NCBI GenBank assembly: GCA_964036045.1
Contig: OZ038385.1
Coordinates: 19,401,079-19,465,078 of the forward strand
Direction: 5' to 3'
Source: Eutreptiella sp. 'Long Island Sound 2002'
Lineage: Eukaryota; Euglenozoa; Euglenophyceae; Eutreptiales; Eutreptiaceae
Length of the DNA: 64,000 nt
Position numbers and translations under genes: made by a program
The notes under the pieces: generated by a model
The model's input: only the letters and a program-made list of their open reading frames with translations
What the model was told of the DNA's origin: nothing
Databases searched by the model: none
In this document: positions 46,277 to 57,230 of the stretch, piece by piece
Position numbering within the stretch: position 1 is the first letter of the stretch
Layout: each line of letters opens with the position of its first letter

Positions 46277-46779
46277 CACACAATTGGATAGCCTCTCTTG
46301 TTTTGAGACACCCCAACAGTCCCAGTCTCCCCGGCGAGACTGGCCGTGGATCCTCTGCCCCCCCCTCCCCCGAATAGGCCCTCAGTGGGTATGCATGTCT
46401 CCCCTGTGCAATTGGGGCAGGGAAGCTGGGAAGCTGAGAACAGGAGGATGCGCCCCCCCCCCCCCCCCCAACCCCCTGCCCCCCGGGAGCCCGTCGCCAC
46501 AGCGGCGGCCTCGGCAGCAACGGCGACCAGCGCGACCCGGCGTTTCTAACGCCCCCCTCCGCCTCCCCTAGCCTGGGAGCGCCCGGGAAGTGCTGACCCG
46601 GCAGTGAGGGCCGGGCATGCTTGTGTTGTCCCACCCTTTTTCCCATCCGCTTGCGCTTTGGAATCCCATGTGAGCCTTTCCCGTTCAAGGGGATTGTTGT
46701 CGCTGCTTTACGGTCCGGTGAAGTTGCGAGGGCCCCAGTTGTCTGGCCCAGGGCGGAGGAAGATTGGGAGGTGAGGGTC
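45483..46779. other. No gene recognised; poly-C and CA repeats
   Basis: A (CA)n tract lies at 46229-46282. Poly-C runs lie at 45911, 46047-46060 and 46452-46468. A GC-rich stretch at 46480-46560 is open in several frames but lacks motifs. Confidence 0.4.
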
Positions 46780-47110
46780 AATAGAGCCCCCCCCAAATTT
46801 TTTGGGGGCGGTTCGGGAAAAGGGCTCAATTGACAGCACCATTAGTCAGTAGCCATGAGCTCAGGCACCAATGGCGCCGAAAATTTTTTTGAGCATTGAA
46901 AATGGTCAATTTTTTTCATCAAATAAATGGCAAATGATGAGTTTTCTGAACCGCCGCGACGTGCTGGTTCCAAAACTCCTATTTTCATTCTTTGCCACAT
47001 TTTGGGTTTGGGTCACCTCCGGGGCCCGGGGGTCAGTCTCAGTAGGATTTGGGGGGCCCGTCAATTGAGCCCTTTGGGGGGGAGGGGGGTTCTAGCCAAA
47101 GGGCTGTACC
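46780..47110 (+). repeat. C-run/G-run dispersed repeat, second copy
   Basis: AATAGAGCCCCCCCCAAATT then TTTTGGGGGCGG and GGGAAAAGGGCT match 10390-10560 read in reverse. A second half copy, ATTGAGCCCTTTGGGGGGG, follows at 47063. Confidence 0.7.
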
Positions 47111-47220
47111 AACCTTCCCCCCTCCCAAAGTTAAAAGCCCGCTCACTCCTGTGGCCACCCTTTGGGTTGTTGGCAGGGGTTTCCTTAGACGGTTGATGGT
47201 TGTGGACCGGTGGTCTCAGT

Positions 47221-47298
47221 ATGTCCAACGGCGAAATGGCAGTTCCTGCGCTGCTTTGCATTGTCTTTTGCCTGTGGGTCCCTTGGGGCCCACTCAAA
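47221..47298 (+). CDS. Gene B exon 1: signal peptide
   Basis: The ATG at 47221 opens 26 codons with a typical signal peptide core (MAVPALLCIVFCLWVPWG). The exon then meets a consensus GTGAGT donor at 47299 in phase 0. No other exon can be joined to it with confidence. It resembles gene A in beginning a secreted protein. It could also be a chance ORF, although donor and signal peptide coincide well. Confidence 0.45.
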
Positions 47299-48704
47299 GT
47301 GAGTGGGAGCGATTTGGACTGCGAAGTAATGGGGCACAATGTGTTGTTGCTGTGGTGTTCGCTTGAGGGAATGTCTGGGCGGTCAAATTGGGAGTCAAAT
47401 TGGCAAAAAGAACGGTGGCGGCCGCTGAGGGATCACATAGCCGCTCGACGTCGGGTGGGTGGGGGGGGGTGCTGAGGGATTGCATAGCCCCCCGACGTTG
47501 AGGCGGGAAGGGGGGGGGGGCTGAGGGGTTGTGCAGCCCCCTCCACCTTCAGCCTCCCCTTGCAACCCCCCAAACCCCTCACCCACTTCGTCCACAGCCC
47601 TGCACCACACATTCGTGCCGCACTGGCGATGGGTTGAGGCATCCAGTGTTTGCCCAGAAGCGCCTGCGTCCAGGGGCGTGACACCAGGTCCCTGCCATCT
47701 AGAGTAAAGCCGGCGAGGGGGCTCCTATTTCATGGGATGCCGTGCTTTGGACAAGGGCTGTGCTGACACCAGGAGGGGGGGGGGTGCCATGAAGGTGCCG
47801 TGGTTGATACTCTGGCTGTACGCACTGGTCTGGCCGAACATGTGTTAGAAGAGGAGAAGGGAGGTGTCCTGGGCAAGGGGGGGGGTGTCCCTCCTCCCAC
47901 GGGTCAGTCATTCTGCCACATGGTCGGCTTCGGGGTTCCAGCAGCGAGTGGGGGGGGGGGGGGTGCGTCGGGTCCGTTAACCGTCCAGTCCCATTTCTGT
48001 TGGGGGATGGGGTTGGTGGGCAGCAAAAGGTCTTCTCACCTGTTTCCTGGTACCCAACAGGGAACCAGCCCACGGCCTGCACCCTCGCTCTGTAGTGGCT
48101 GAAATTTGGGCCGACAGAGTCCAAGGGGGGGGGGGGGGGTTGGGGGGGCTGCTGCTCCTTCCCCTCCCTCTGCTCCTTCTCCGCTCCATCACAGCCGCAG
48201 CCCAGCCAAGAGGGGCCCCCACGGGGCCCCGTCCCCAGTGATTCAGATTCCCGCAGCACCGTCCAGCCCGATCAACAAACCCGTACTCCTGAGAGCAGTG
48301 CGCCGCGCATGGTATGCGCCGTGCGGTGCCGTGCACCCTCGCAGGAGGCCGTGCAGATTTGCCGCAGCCCACAGCCACAGCTGCAGCCCGCACCAGTGGT
48401 TGCTGCAGCACATGCCATTCACGCACACCATCCAACGCCGAGATCGTTGACAACACACCTCTTCAGACCGCAGGGGCGGGGGGGAGTGAAACGAGGAATC
48501 CATCCCCCGAATCACGTCTGGTGCTGTGCATCTGTGCATGGCCACCTCCGGTGGGGGGAGGGCCCTCATGATGGAATTGCCCAGGCTGCCGTTGATCAGG
48601 GGCCTGTGTTTATCATTGTGCACCTTGAGGGTCCGGGAATGCCCCCTTTGAGGTGTCAGCAGCACAAAGCCGCCATGCGGACTGGCATACCGGGGGGGGG
48701 GGGG
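47299..48704. other. Proposed gene B intron region with uncertain exons
   Basis: Many G-runs occur (47460, 47510, 47778, 47879, 47949, 48126). A splice-like GGTACCCAACAG at 48049-48060 and an open frame at 48240-48460 (Gln/Pro/Ala-rich) may be exons. Evidence is weak. Confidence 0.3.
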
Positions 48705-49230
48705 ATCACCTCGAAGAGAGGTTGTTAGATCAAGCGCAGGCGTGGGCGTCGTGTACCCCCCTTTTTTGGGGTCGTTCACGTAGCATACCCCAATGTATGG
48801 TTTCTGAGGGGGGGGGGTCAAAACTTCTTTGCGTATTGTGGCCGCTGTGTGTGTATTTGGACCCGGGTCTTGAAGACCTTTTTTCTTGTATATGGACCCC
48901 TTAACGCATGGCGGGGGTCCCGGGTCCCAACTCCAGGTACCTCCAGTCGCCCCCTCCCCCCCCCATAGGGCCCCTTGGCAGTGAGGACTTAGCCGTTTTC
49001 ACACTGGATAGCTTGTTTAGTGGCACGTGAAAGTTTTTTGAAATTCGAGTTTTCATGAAAACCTTCCGTTGCCCCTAGGATGGGTTTGGGTGATCATTTG
49101 GTGACAATACGGGTACTTGAGCACCCATGGGGACCCATTTAGTGGCCGCTAGGCCTATGTAGCCCGTGCTATGGACCCGCCGAAAGCCCCAAAATCACCT
49201 CGCAGTTGCTGTTGCGTAGGCTGTTTAGTG
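48705..49230 (+). repeat. ATCACCTCG-family dispersed repeat
   Basis: Matches 24294-24910 in order: ATCACCTCGAAGAGAGGTTG, TTCTTGTATATGGACCCCTT, CCCCTAGGATGGGTTTGGGT, GGACCCGCCGAAAGCCCC. Confidence 0.8.
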
Positions 49231-49235
49231 ACGCT

Positions 49236-49620
49236 TGAAAAATCACGGTGCAGAGGTTGTTAGATGGAAGCTAGGCAGGCGTATATAGAGGAAAACATCA
49301 CATACCCCCCCATTTTGGGCCTTTTTGGGCCTATTTGCGTACCCTACTCCAAGGGGTTGAATTGTTAGTTTAACCCCTTGTAAAATCATTATTTTGTCCA
49401 ATAAACGCATCCCCCAATGAGTTTTTGGTCCGGACCCTCCAGACCCCCCCCACTTGAAACCCACTTTTTTGGGCTTTTGAGGGAGTCGGGGGTGGGGGGG
49501 GGGGTAAAAAAAATGACCCTTTTTTGGGGGTCGAAAATCATGAATCTTTTGGTTTTTTTTTCGATATTGAGCCGGAACAGTGTTTCTGGGTCCCAACTCC
49601 ATAGGGTTTGTATGGGGCGG
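49236..49620 (+). repeat. ATCACCTCG-family repeat, short copy 1
   Basis: Contains a 9-base palindrome pair (CAAGGGGTT..AACCCCTTG) and a C-run/G-run section. It is very similar to 50044-50441 at an offset of about 810 bases. Confidence 0.9.
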
Positions 49621-50043
49621 AGTGGGATGAGCGCTCATGCAGTTGATGCACTTTTCAGGCATTTTTGCTATGTTGGCGATTTTGGCGACCTCGGTGACCC
49701 TGTGCTACCCACTCTGAGGGGTGTGAGTGGGGATGTTGTGACGGTATATGCCTACTAGGATACGGAAGGACGTTTTTTGCGGTCTCTAGCCCTGCCGAGG
49801 GCCGGTCAAAACCCGTGCCAAAGACGCGAAATGATTGTTTCCACCAATACTGGCTTACATGAATGAATGGGACGGTACACAACGTGCTTGTGCAATTTTT
49901 GGACCCGGGCAACTCAAAAATCGAAGTTTTCAAAACTTATTTTTTTGATATTGTGATCACCCGAAATGACCATCCAAGGTATGTAAAGCATGTTTTAGGC
50001 AGTTTTTCGCCCAAGGCAGATCAAAGATCGAAGTTTCCAAAAA
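49621..50043. other. No gene recognised
   Basis: Unique text between two near-identical repeat copies. No motif. Confidence 0.4.
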
Positions 50044-50441
50044 AAATCACCTCGCAGAGGTTGTTAGATCAAAGCCAGGCAGGCGTATATATTGGGAAAA
50101 CGCCACATACCCCCCCATTTGGGCCTATTCGCGTACCCTACCCCAAGGGGTTGAATTGTTAGTTTAACCCCTTGTAAAATCATTATTTTGTCCAATAAAC
50201 GCATCCCCCAATGAGTTTTTGGTCCGGACCCCCCCAGACCCCCCCCCACTTGAAACCCACTTTTTAGAGGGGGGGGTGGGGGTGGGGGGGGGTGGGGGGG
50301 GGTGGGGGGGGTCAAAAATGTCGAAAAAAAAGACCCCCCCTTTTTTTGGGTCGAAAATCATGAATCTTTTGGTTTTTTTCGATTTTGAGCCGAAAAAGTG
50401 TTTCCGGGTCCCGACTCCATAGGGTTTGTATGGGGCGGAGT
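50044..50441 (+). repeat. ATCACCTCG-family repeat, short copy 2
   Basis: Near-identical to 49236-49620, with an expanded G-run section at 50270-50310. It is cut off by the N gap. Confidence 0.9.
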
Positions 50442-50641
50442 NNNNNNNNNNNNNNNNNNNNNNNNNNNNNNNNNNNNNNNNNNNNNNNNNNNNNNNNNNN
50501 NNNNNNNNNNNNNNNNNNNNNNNNNNNNNNNNNNNNNNNNNNNNNNNNNNNNNNNNNNNNNNNNNNNNNNNNNNNNNNNNNNNNNNNNNNNNNNNNNNNN
50601 NNNNNNNNNNNNNNNNNNNNNNNNNNNNNNNNNNNNNNNNN
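50442..50641. other. Assembly gap (200 N)
   Basis: Exactly 200 undetermined bases, probably a placeholder length. Repeat copies on both sides explain the failure to join. Confidence 1.
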
Positions 50642-50977
50642 GTCCAAGCTACAGTAGGCGTAGGGACCGTATTAATTTGGGACCTAATTTTAAAGCGGTA
50701 CCAAACGTAGTGCAGCCACATAAGACATGGGTTCGGTGACGGATTTGCGAGTCACATAGAGTCATGGACACATTTGTTGTGAGTGTTTGCCACTTGAACC
50801 CACATAGCTCTAGTTTTGGGGATGTTTGTGCATTATATGCCCCTTTCTTGCACCGGCTCACCATGCAATCCTCCCTTTTTGAACCTGGGCGCCCGGTGTT
50901 GGTAGTTGTATGTGTCGCGCGCAAGCTACGCCCGTGTCCAAGCTACAGTAGGCGTAGGGACCGTATTAATTTGGGAC
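50642..50977 (+). repeat. Direct repeat of about 42 bases at both ends of this stretch
   Basis: GTCCAAGCTACAGTAGGCGT and the next 22 bases occur at 50642 and again, unchanged, at 50935. The 294-base offset next to a gap may be an assembly duplication. Confidence 0.9.
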
Positions 50978-51009
50978 TTTGGCGTAGCTTATACAAGGGG
51001 GGGGGGTAG

Positions 51010-51190
51010 ATAGCTGAGTTGTAGAAGTACAACACCTGCAAACTGGAAGCACCCAGTTCAATTCCTGAATTGCCCATTGTTTGGAAATTTTGTACCACAT
51101 TTTTCCATGGTATTTCAGATTTTGTACCAAAATTTTCCCTGACCGAATTTCGCCTTACCAAATATGCCCGCACCATCCCCCCTCCCCCTG
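51010..51190 (+). repeat. tRNA-like head joined to a MITE-like right arm
   Basis: Box A-like TAGCTGAGTTGTAGAAGTAC and box B-like CAGTTCAATTCCTG (51015-51070) are followed by TTTTGTACCACATTTTTCC and ACCGAATTTCGCC words of the element at 30728-31093, ending near CTGGTATGTCC. Confidence 0.55.
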
Positions 51191-52260
51191 GTATGTCCTC
51201 TGGGCCGGAGAGCAGGAGGGTCCGTTGGGACGCCACGGAAAAGGTGTGTACTGAGACAGCGGCCCCTGTTTTAGGCTGCTAAGAACTCCCCTGCGCCAAG
51301 AGGGGGCCCTTGGTTTTGTTTGAGGTCTGGCATCCTCTACTGAGGGGACGAGGGGGCGGGGGGGTGGGAGACTGTGTAGATTAGTTCTGTGCAGACACCT
51401 GATTGAGCCCACCCACGATTGGGTACGTCCGTTGTCACAGCGAAAGGCGCCTGTGGCAATGTCACTGAAGAGCTTTTTGTTCTGACTGTTGTTGCTCTGC
51501 AGCCTGTGCCTTGCAGCGTACAGGCCAGCATTCAACATCTGCATCCCACCGTGAGGGGGGGGAGGGTGTTTAGGCAACTATGGGGGGGTTTGAACACCCG
51601 CCCCACCCCAACCCCTTGGGGGTTGGGTCATTCTGGGGGTGTTTGGGTCCTTTTTGCCTTCGGGTACTTTGGGGTGAGTGGCCGGGAGAGCTGATGGGGG
51701 AGGTTTCGAACAGCCCCGGTGGTACTTTTCCGGGTTTCCTGAGGTTCTAACAATCTGGGCTGGGTGGTTGGGCATCTCACATCACTCCCCCACTCCCACC
51801 CACTGCCACCTCGGCAAGCACAACCCTGAGGGGGTCCCTGCCACCAGGTGTAAAGCACATGGTGTACAGGATCAGTGGCGCACCAACTGTTTGCAGTGCG
51901 CAGGCGACCACTACTCTGCATCCCCACGGCAGGAGAAGGTGGGTCTGCATTCCTGGCCCCACGTGGGAAAGTGAAGTGAAGTGCCCAGCAAACAATGGGG
52001 CCAGAGCACCGTGTTGCCTCAACCAGCACCCAAACACCGCAGAGGTATTTTGGTGGTGGTTGCGTGTAGAGCCGGCCCCCGATAACAGCAACCCAGCCTC
52101 CAACCAAACTCCCATGCCCCTGCAGACCCCAAATCTGCACCGCTGGGCAGGAGCTGGCTGTTTATTAGGGTTTACGTCAACATGATCCCCGCCCCCTCAG
52201 TTTGTCTGGCCCCGATGGTATGCAGCCACAATCCACACTCATGTTGGGTGTGGGGCCTGA
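51191..52260. other. No gene proven
   Basis: Splice-like CTGTTGTTGCTCTGCAG (51503) and TCCCTGCCACCAG (51847) precede short open frames such as HMVYRISGAPTVCSAQATTT, which might be small gene B exons. No phase-consistent chain was found. Confidence 0.3.
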
Positions 52261-52479
52261 TGTGGCAGGGGATACGCAGCCACGATCCGCACAGTCCTCA
52301 TTGATGAGAAGTGTGGCCCCAACACGGCCTGCATCTTGTACCGTACGACCTGCATGCGCGTGGGCGCCGGCGACTTCCCCGACACAACAGGCCACACCAG
52401 TTGTATCTGTTGCTTGACTGCTTGCATATCTGTTGGCCCCCTTGCGATACTCACCCGGGTTTGCAAGTACAGGAGGTGC
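52261..52479 (+). CDS. Gene B candidate exon with a gene A-like domain half
   Basis: The frame reads TVLIDEKCGPNTACILYRTT, then CMRVGAGDFPDTTGHTSC. It lines up with VCPLDAPC..VRFYGMLLERGDAW..GDC of gene A domain 6: C-x4-C, Y, G-D, P, then Cys. Third positions are G/C-rich up to about 52390. Acceptor-like GATGTGGCAG (52258-52267) or ACGCAG lies at the start. The 3' limit is unclear (GTACAG or GTGCCT). I infer a paralogous domain. Confidence 0.45.
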
Positions 52480-53991
52480 CTGGTTTGGCGGATACCTGCG
52501 GATACCTTGTTTACCCCCCCTTTTCCACCGGATACTTGGATACCACATTTTACGAAGAGAATTGCAGGGAATGTCTTTGGCCTCCGGAAACATGGAACTG
52601 TGAACATGGGTATTTCCCATGTTTCTCCCATGTCTTTCCCGTTTCCCCCGCTGTGGAAGTTGACCCTATGTTTCCCAGTATGGGGTGCTGATGATTTGAC
52701 ATTTCCCCCTGTTCCCCTCCAATTCCCCCATTTCCCCCCGATTCCCCTCCATTTCCTCCCCATAGCCCCCATCACCCCCCATTTCCCCCCCATACCCCAC
52801 CCCCATTGCCACGCGTTGCCCCCCATTTCCCTGCATCCCCCATCCCCCCTCCCAATTCCCCCGTATTTCCCCCGCATTCCCGCCCTATTTCCCTCCATTC
52901 CCCCCCATTGCCCCCCCATTACCTCCAGTTTCCCGCCATCCACCCATTTTTCAAAGGTCGCCCGGGATTCGGGCACTTTCGGACCTGGGTACCTACTCCG
53001 ATTGGGTGTGGAAGAGGCGTGTGGGGCATGCCCCTCGGCATCCAAACCCATGTCGATGGCAGAACACCACTTCCCCTCACTTTTTCGGCGCTGGGTTGAC
53101 CTGGCCGTCCTCCTTGGTGACCCTATTGTGAGGCCCAAACCCAGGCCCAGAAAGGCACCAGCCTTCTTGATGGGGGAGGAGAAGGGGCAGGGGCGGTCAG
53201 GCCCAAACTAGAAAATTGTTTCGCATGGGTCCCCCCCCCCCTGGGACCAACCCCCCCTTGCCCCCACCAAAATTTTTAGCATTGGAAAAAGCAGAATTTG
53301 CTGAAGGATAAATGTCTTTCGGCCATTTTTGGTGCGCGACTTTTCGGTCTTGGACAGCCCCTCCCCCCCCCCCCCACGAACACCCCCCCCCCCTCGTCAA
53401 GCACTGGCCAGTACTGTTTGAGATGCCAGAGTGATTCTGAAGGGTAGCGGCCATCGCTGATTTATCGTAAGCACAGGCCTGGGGCGGGTCTGCAGAGACG
53501 TTGCGCGCAGGTCCGCCGCACTGTGCGCGTGCGACGTGCACAGTGCGGCCTCACACGGCGGCATCGGTTCAGGGCGTTCCGTGTGGTGTGTGCCAGCGGT
53601 GCCCTCCACGTGCTCGCCCCCTGTGCAGAGCATTGTCGCTCCTCCGTCGAGGACCACGGACCAAATAAGGCAAGATTCAAGTATGTAACCCCCTCTGCCG
53701 GGGTGAGGGGGGGGGTGTTTGCGCAACAGGAGGGGGAGCCCACCAGGGGCAGACCAGCTGTGAGGGGGAAAGGGACGACAATGGTCCCCCAGCCCACACC
53801 CCAAACCAACATCAGCAACCCACTCAGGGATGCCCAGGTCCCCCCCCGCCCGACCCAGTGTACCCCTGCACCGCCATTTCGCAAAACAGGAACAGTGGCC
53901 GTCGAGACCTATTGACCCCACAGGGGGGTCGGCCGGGAGATCGGACTCCCAGTGGGCCAGCAGGGCCCCTGAGGAGTTACGTAAAAGGGTG
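52480..53991. other. Minisatellite and uncertain coding text
   Basis: 52680-52935 is a CCCCATTTCC-type minisatellite. 53215-53300 carries a C-run/G-run repeat scrap with AAAATTTTTAGCATTGG. A G/C-rich frame at 53523-53665 (FRVVCASGALHVLAPCAEHC) might be an exon. Confidence 0.35.
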
Positions 53992-54330
53992 AGTGCGCGC
54001 AGGGGATGGGGCACCCAGACGGCCAACCCTGGGGCCCCTGCAGTGCAAAGTCTGTGTCTGCCTGTGCCCAGGGGACCCAGCACTCAGTGGGCCACCACTG
54101 GGGCCCCTGAGGCGCTCTGCGGAGCCACCAGTGCGCGCAGGGGATCAGGCACCTGGGGAACCAACCCTGGGGCCCCTGCAGCGCGCCGCCTATGGTCGTC
54201 CACGCTCGGGGACCCTGCACCCAGTGGGCTACCACTTGGGCCCCTGATGTGTTCTGTGGAGCCACCAGTGCGCGCAGGGGATCAGGCACCCAGTGGGCCC
54301 CTGAGGCGCCCCGTGGAAACGAATGGTGGG
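53992..54330 (+). repeat. Tandem repeat of about 137 bases
   Basis: AGTGCGCGCAGGGGAT recurs at 53992, 54130 and 54267 (offsets 138 and 137). GGGGACCC..GCAC..CAGTGGGC and GGGGCCCCTGAGG phrases lie between. Confidence 0.85.
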
Positions 54331-55838
54331 CCAGGCAAGGGAAGGAACCTCTGACAAAACCGGGGTGGGAAGAACCAAGGACGACGGCGCGGTCACAGTG
54401 CAGTGTAAAGCACCCGGGACACCATGCAGGCGCTCACGCCACCAGCGTCAACCATGAAGCGCACGCTACCTGCAACCAACAAGGAACGCGCCCTGCGCAC
54501 GCGCGACCCACGGAGTGGGCCAGCGTATGTGGTGGACGGCCGGGACAAAGCGTGGAGGAGCCGGCACCTGGGCCTCACGCACACGGGAACGCAGCGAGGC
54601 AGGTTGTGGACGGCCTTAGGACGGAGGTGGACAGTAAAAACAGTCAGACGACCCCCGGAACAACCAGCATAACTCCAATACGCCAACTACTGGGCGCCGC
54701 TAACGCGCAAACGGCACATCCTGCCCCATCCAGCACAACCCCAGCACACCAACCACTGGGCTCCACGAACGCTGAAACGACACCAGCAGGAGCACCGGCT
54801 GCAGCGGCCCACAGAAAGCAGCGACCCAACGCAACATGCAAAGGGAAGAACGGGTGACTGTCCAGGGCCCCGGGAAGAAACAACACCCAGACGAAATGTC
54901 ACACAGGGGGGTGTGCCGTGGGAATTCTGTGACATAAATACGGACGGAAAATTCCTGACGCAGTTTCTACGCCCGTTGTGAAGGCCTGGCACATGTCTTT
55001 TTTGGCAATCGGGTGGTTGCACGGAGCGGCACCGCGACAGTTTCAATGGCCCAAGCCCCAACAGCGTGCCTCCCTGCGGGGGCAGTGCATCCTGCGCGCA
55101 ACGGTCCACCATCGCAGCAGCCGGGCTGTTTGCACGTGCCACGGACGTCTGTCTCTTCTGATGCCCTTCAGACGGAGTTGCAAGCGGCGGTGGCTGCCAA
55201 AGGCAAGACGCAAGCAAGCGCCCATGTCTGTTCCAGGAAAATGGACATACCAAGGGGGGCGGCCTGTTCGAATTCCAGCCCCCCCCCCCTCCAGACCCCC
55301 CCCAAAGTTTTCGAACCCGTCTTTTTCCATTTTGAGATTTTGGGGGAAAGGGTCGGCGCCAAAGGCACCGAAAATTTTTTTTTGGCCCTTCTTGAGGGGG
55401 TATATTTTTTTTTCACCCTATGTGTCTATACTCAAAATACTCAGAATTTTGTGGAGAATTCAAAAATGTTTGAAAAACACAGAAAAATTTTTGACCCCTG
55501 ACCTGACCTCCGGGTCTGACCTTGGCTGATAGGAGCCTGAGCCAATGGGCAAATTTTTTCTGAAAATTTTTTTTACCCCATTTCTGTATGTTCAAAATGA
55601 TCAGCGTGTTATGGGGATCATTTTGAGGTATGTATGTTGGGGTACCCACTGACCCCCCTCTAGGGACCCCGGTGGCTGACCAGCCGACCCACCTACCCCC
55701 CCCCCTCCCCCCCCCCCCTCCAGGCCCCCAAAAGTTTTCGCACCCGGTTGGGGTCTAGAATTTCAACAGGCGGCCCCCTTGGGACATACCCAAAACAAGC
55801 GTTTTTTGAGGATCGGGGCGGAATTGTAGGCGACAGAA
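54331..55838. other. No gene proven; two protein-like stretches
   Basis: A frame at 54650-54860 contains two diverged copies of a TPxxTSITPIRQLLGAANAQT-type word, and another at 55013-55250 reads SVSSDALQTELQAAVAAKGK. Either could belong to gene B. A-rich, T-rich and poly-C text fills 55270-55720. Confidence 0.3.
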
Positions 55839-57230
55839 TTGAAATGCAGTCTCCTCCTGACAGCCCCCCCCCCCCCTCCCCACGTCCAGCACCGCCATCT
55901 GGTGGTGGACGATCACTGGCTCCATGCACACACCGACCCACAGTGTTGGGAACCGTTTTTCGACCCGGTCCTTGACCTGCCGATACGGGTATTACTGCAG
56001 TTCCTCCGGCTGGGGCTCCGGCCTCAAGTCCCTGAGGACAGGACAGCCTACTGCAACCGTCTCTCGTCTGACCCCGTACTTTCGGATCACCTCATGCAAC
56101 CCTCCATATCCCGCCCTGGCTCATGGGCCACGGCAGTGGACAACATCCCTCGTCGGCTCCTCCAGCCTGGGGGATTCGGCCTCAGTGCGGGCGTGCTGGC
56201 CTCGCGCAGGCAAGCCTGGCTCGGCATCCCCTCCCTCTCCACCATGCCAGTGCAGTATGGCATCTACAAGGGCAAAACCCCCAATGATAAAAAGAAACCC
56301 CCCAATCTGATGACGTCCTACCGGCCGGTAGTGGCCGAAAGCCCGGTCACGGGCGCTGAGGTGCACGCGGCCAAGTCCAAATTGGACCGGACGCTTGAGG
56401 CGTCCGCTTTGTACCCCCCCCGACTATTTCGCGTACCGGGATGAACTGAGAGCGGCCGAGTTAGCGCTAGTCAGTCGTGCCGCCTGCACCTCCTCCTTGG
56501 AAGTGTATGGGTCCGTGGCACGCTGTGGGTGGGATGAGTCCGACGCATACCTACGGAAACAACGTGACCATGTACGGCCCCTGTGCTCCAGGCTCAGCCC
56601 GGCATGGAACTACGGAGAATGGGCGGCGGGATTCTACTCCCAGCTCTGCATCAGGGTGGTGTCGGCGGACGGCCTCACACCAGGCTACACCCCCGAGGAG
56701 GGATACTCCCAAGGCAACCCCTTCTCAGCAAACGGGTATCAGGGCGCGTCCGTCCTCGCCTCCTCTTCCCTCCCTTTCCCGAAGCACATACACATCCCCC
56801 CTGGCCTTCCCCCGCAGCCCTGCCTATCAATAGAGTTTGCTACAGCGATGACCGCGTCTTCTTTGAACCCACCATAGCGCGGGTGTCCATCATCGCGGGT
56901 GAGTGTGTACGCGCGACGCTCCACACAGACGGAGTGCCCAACATGGACAAGTTGGAGTTTAGCTACCACACACTCGATGCCGAGGGCCTCCCGCAGCCGA
57001 CTATAGTGGATGTACCCAGGTTCAAAACACGCACCCTCCCTACCCCACCCCTCATCGTAGGCGTACCCATATTCCACACCCTCAGACCAACGGACAAGCT
57101 CAGCGACCTGCTGCGCACGTTCCGGTCAGTGTATCACTCTACCCGTGACAAGCCCATGTCCCCCCTGTTGATGGTACGGTCCTTTGTAGCGTTTGCACTG
57201 TCCCGCTGGGACTTTGTGTTTTTCAGGCGT
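55839..57230 (+). pseudogene. LINE reverse transcriptase region
   Basis: Recognisable blocks are IYKGK..SYRPVVAESPVTG at 56262-56355 (fingers motif), a possible motif A around CGWDESDAYL (56524), EGYSQGNPFSANGYQG (motif B, 56698-56745), CYSDDRVFF with the catalytic Y-S-D-D at 56841-56852 (motif C), and LIVGVPIF at 57049-57072 (the YLG-like motif). They lie in three successive frames. All key motifs that I can locate are intact apart from the frame breaks. Confidence 0.8.
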
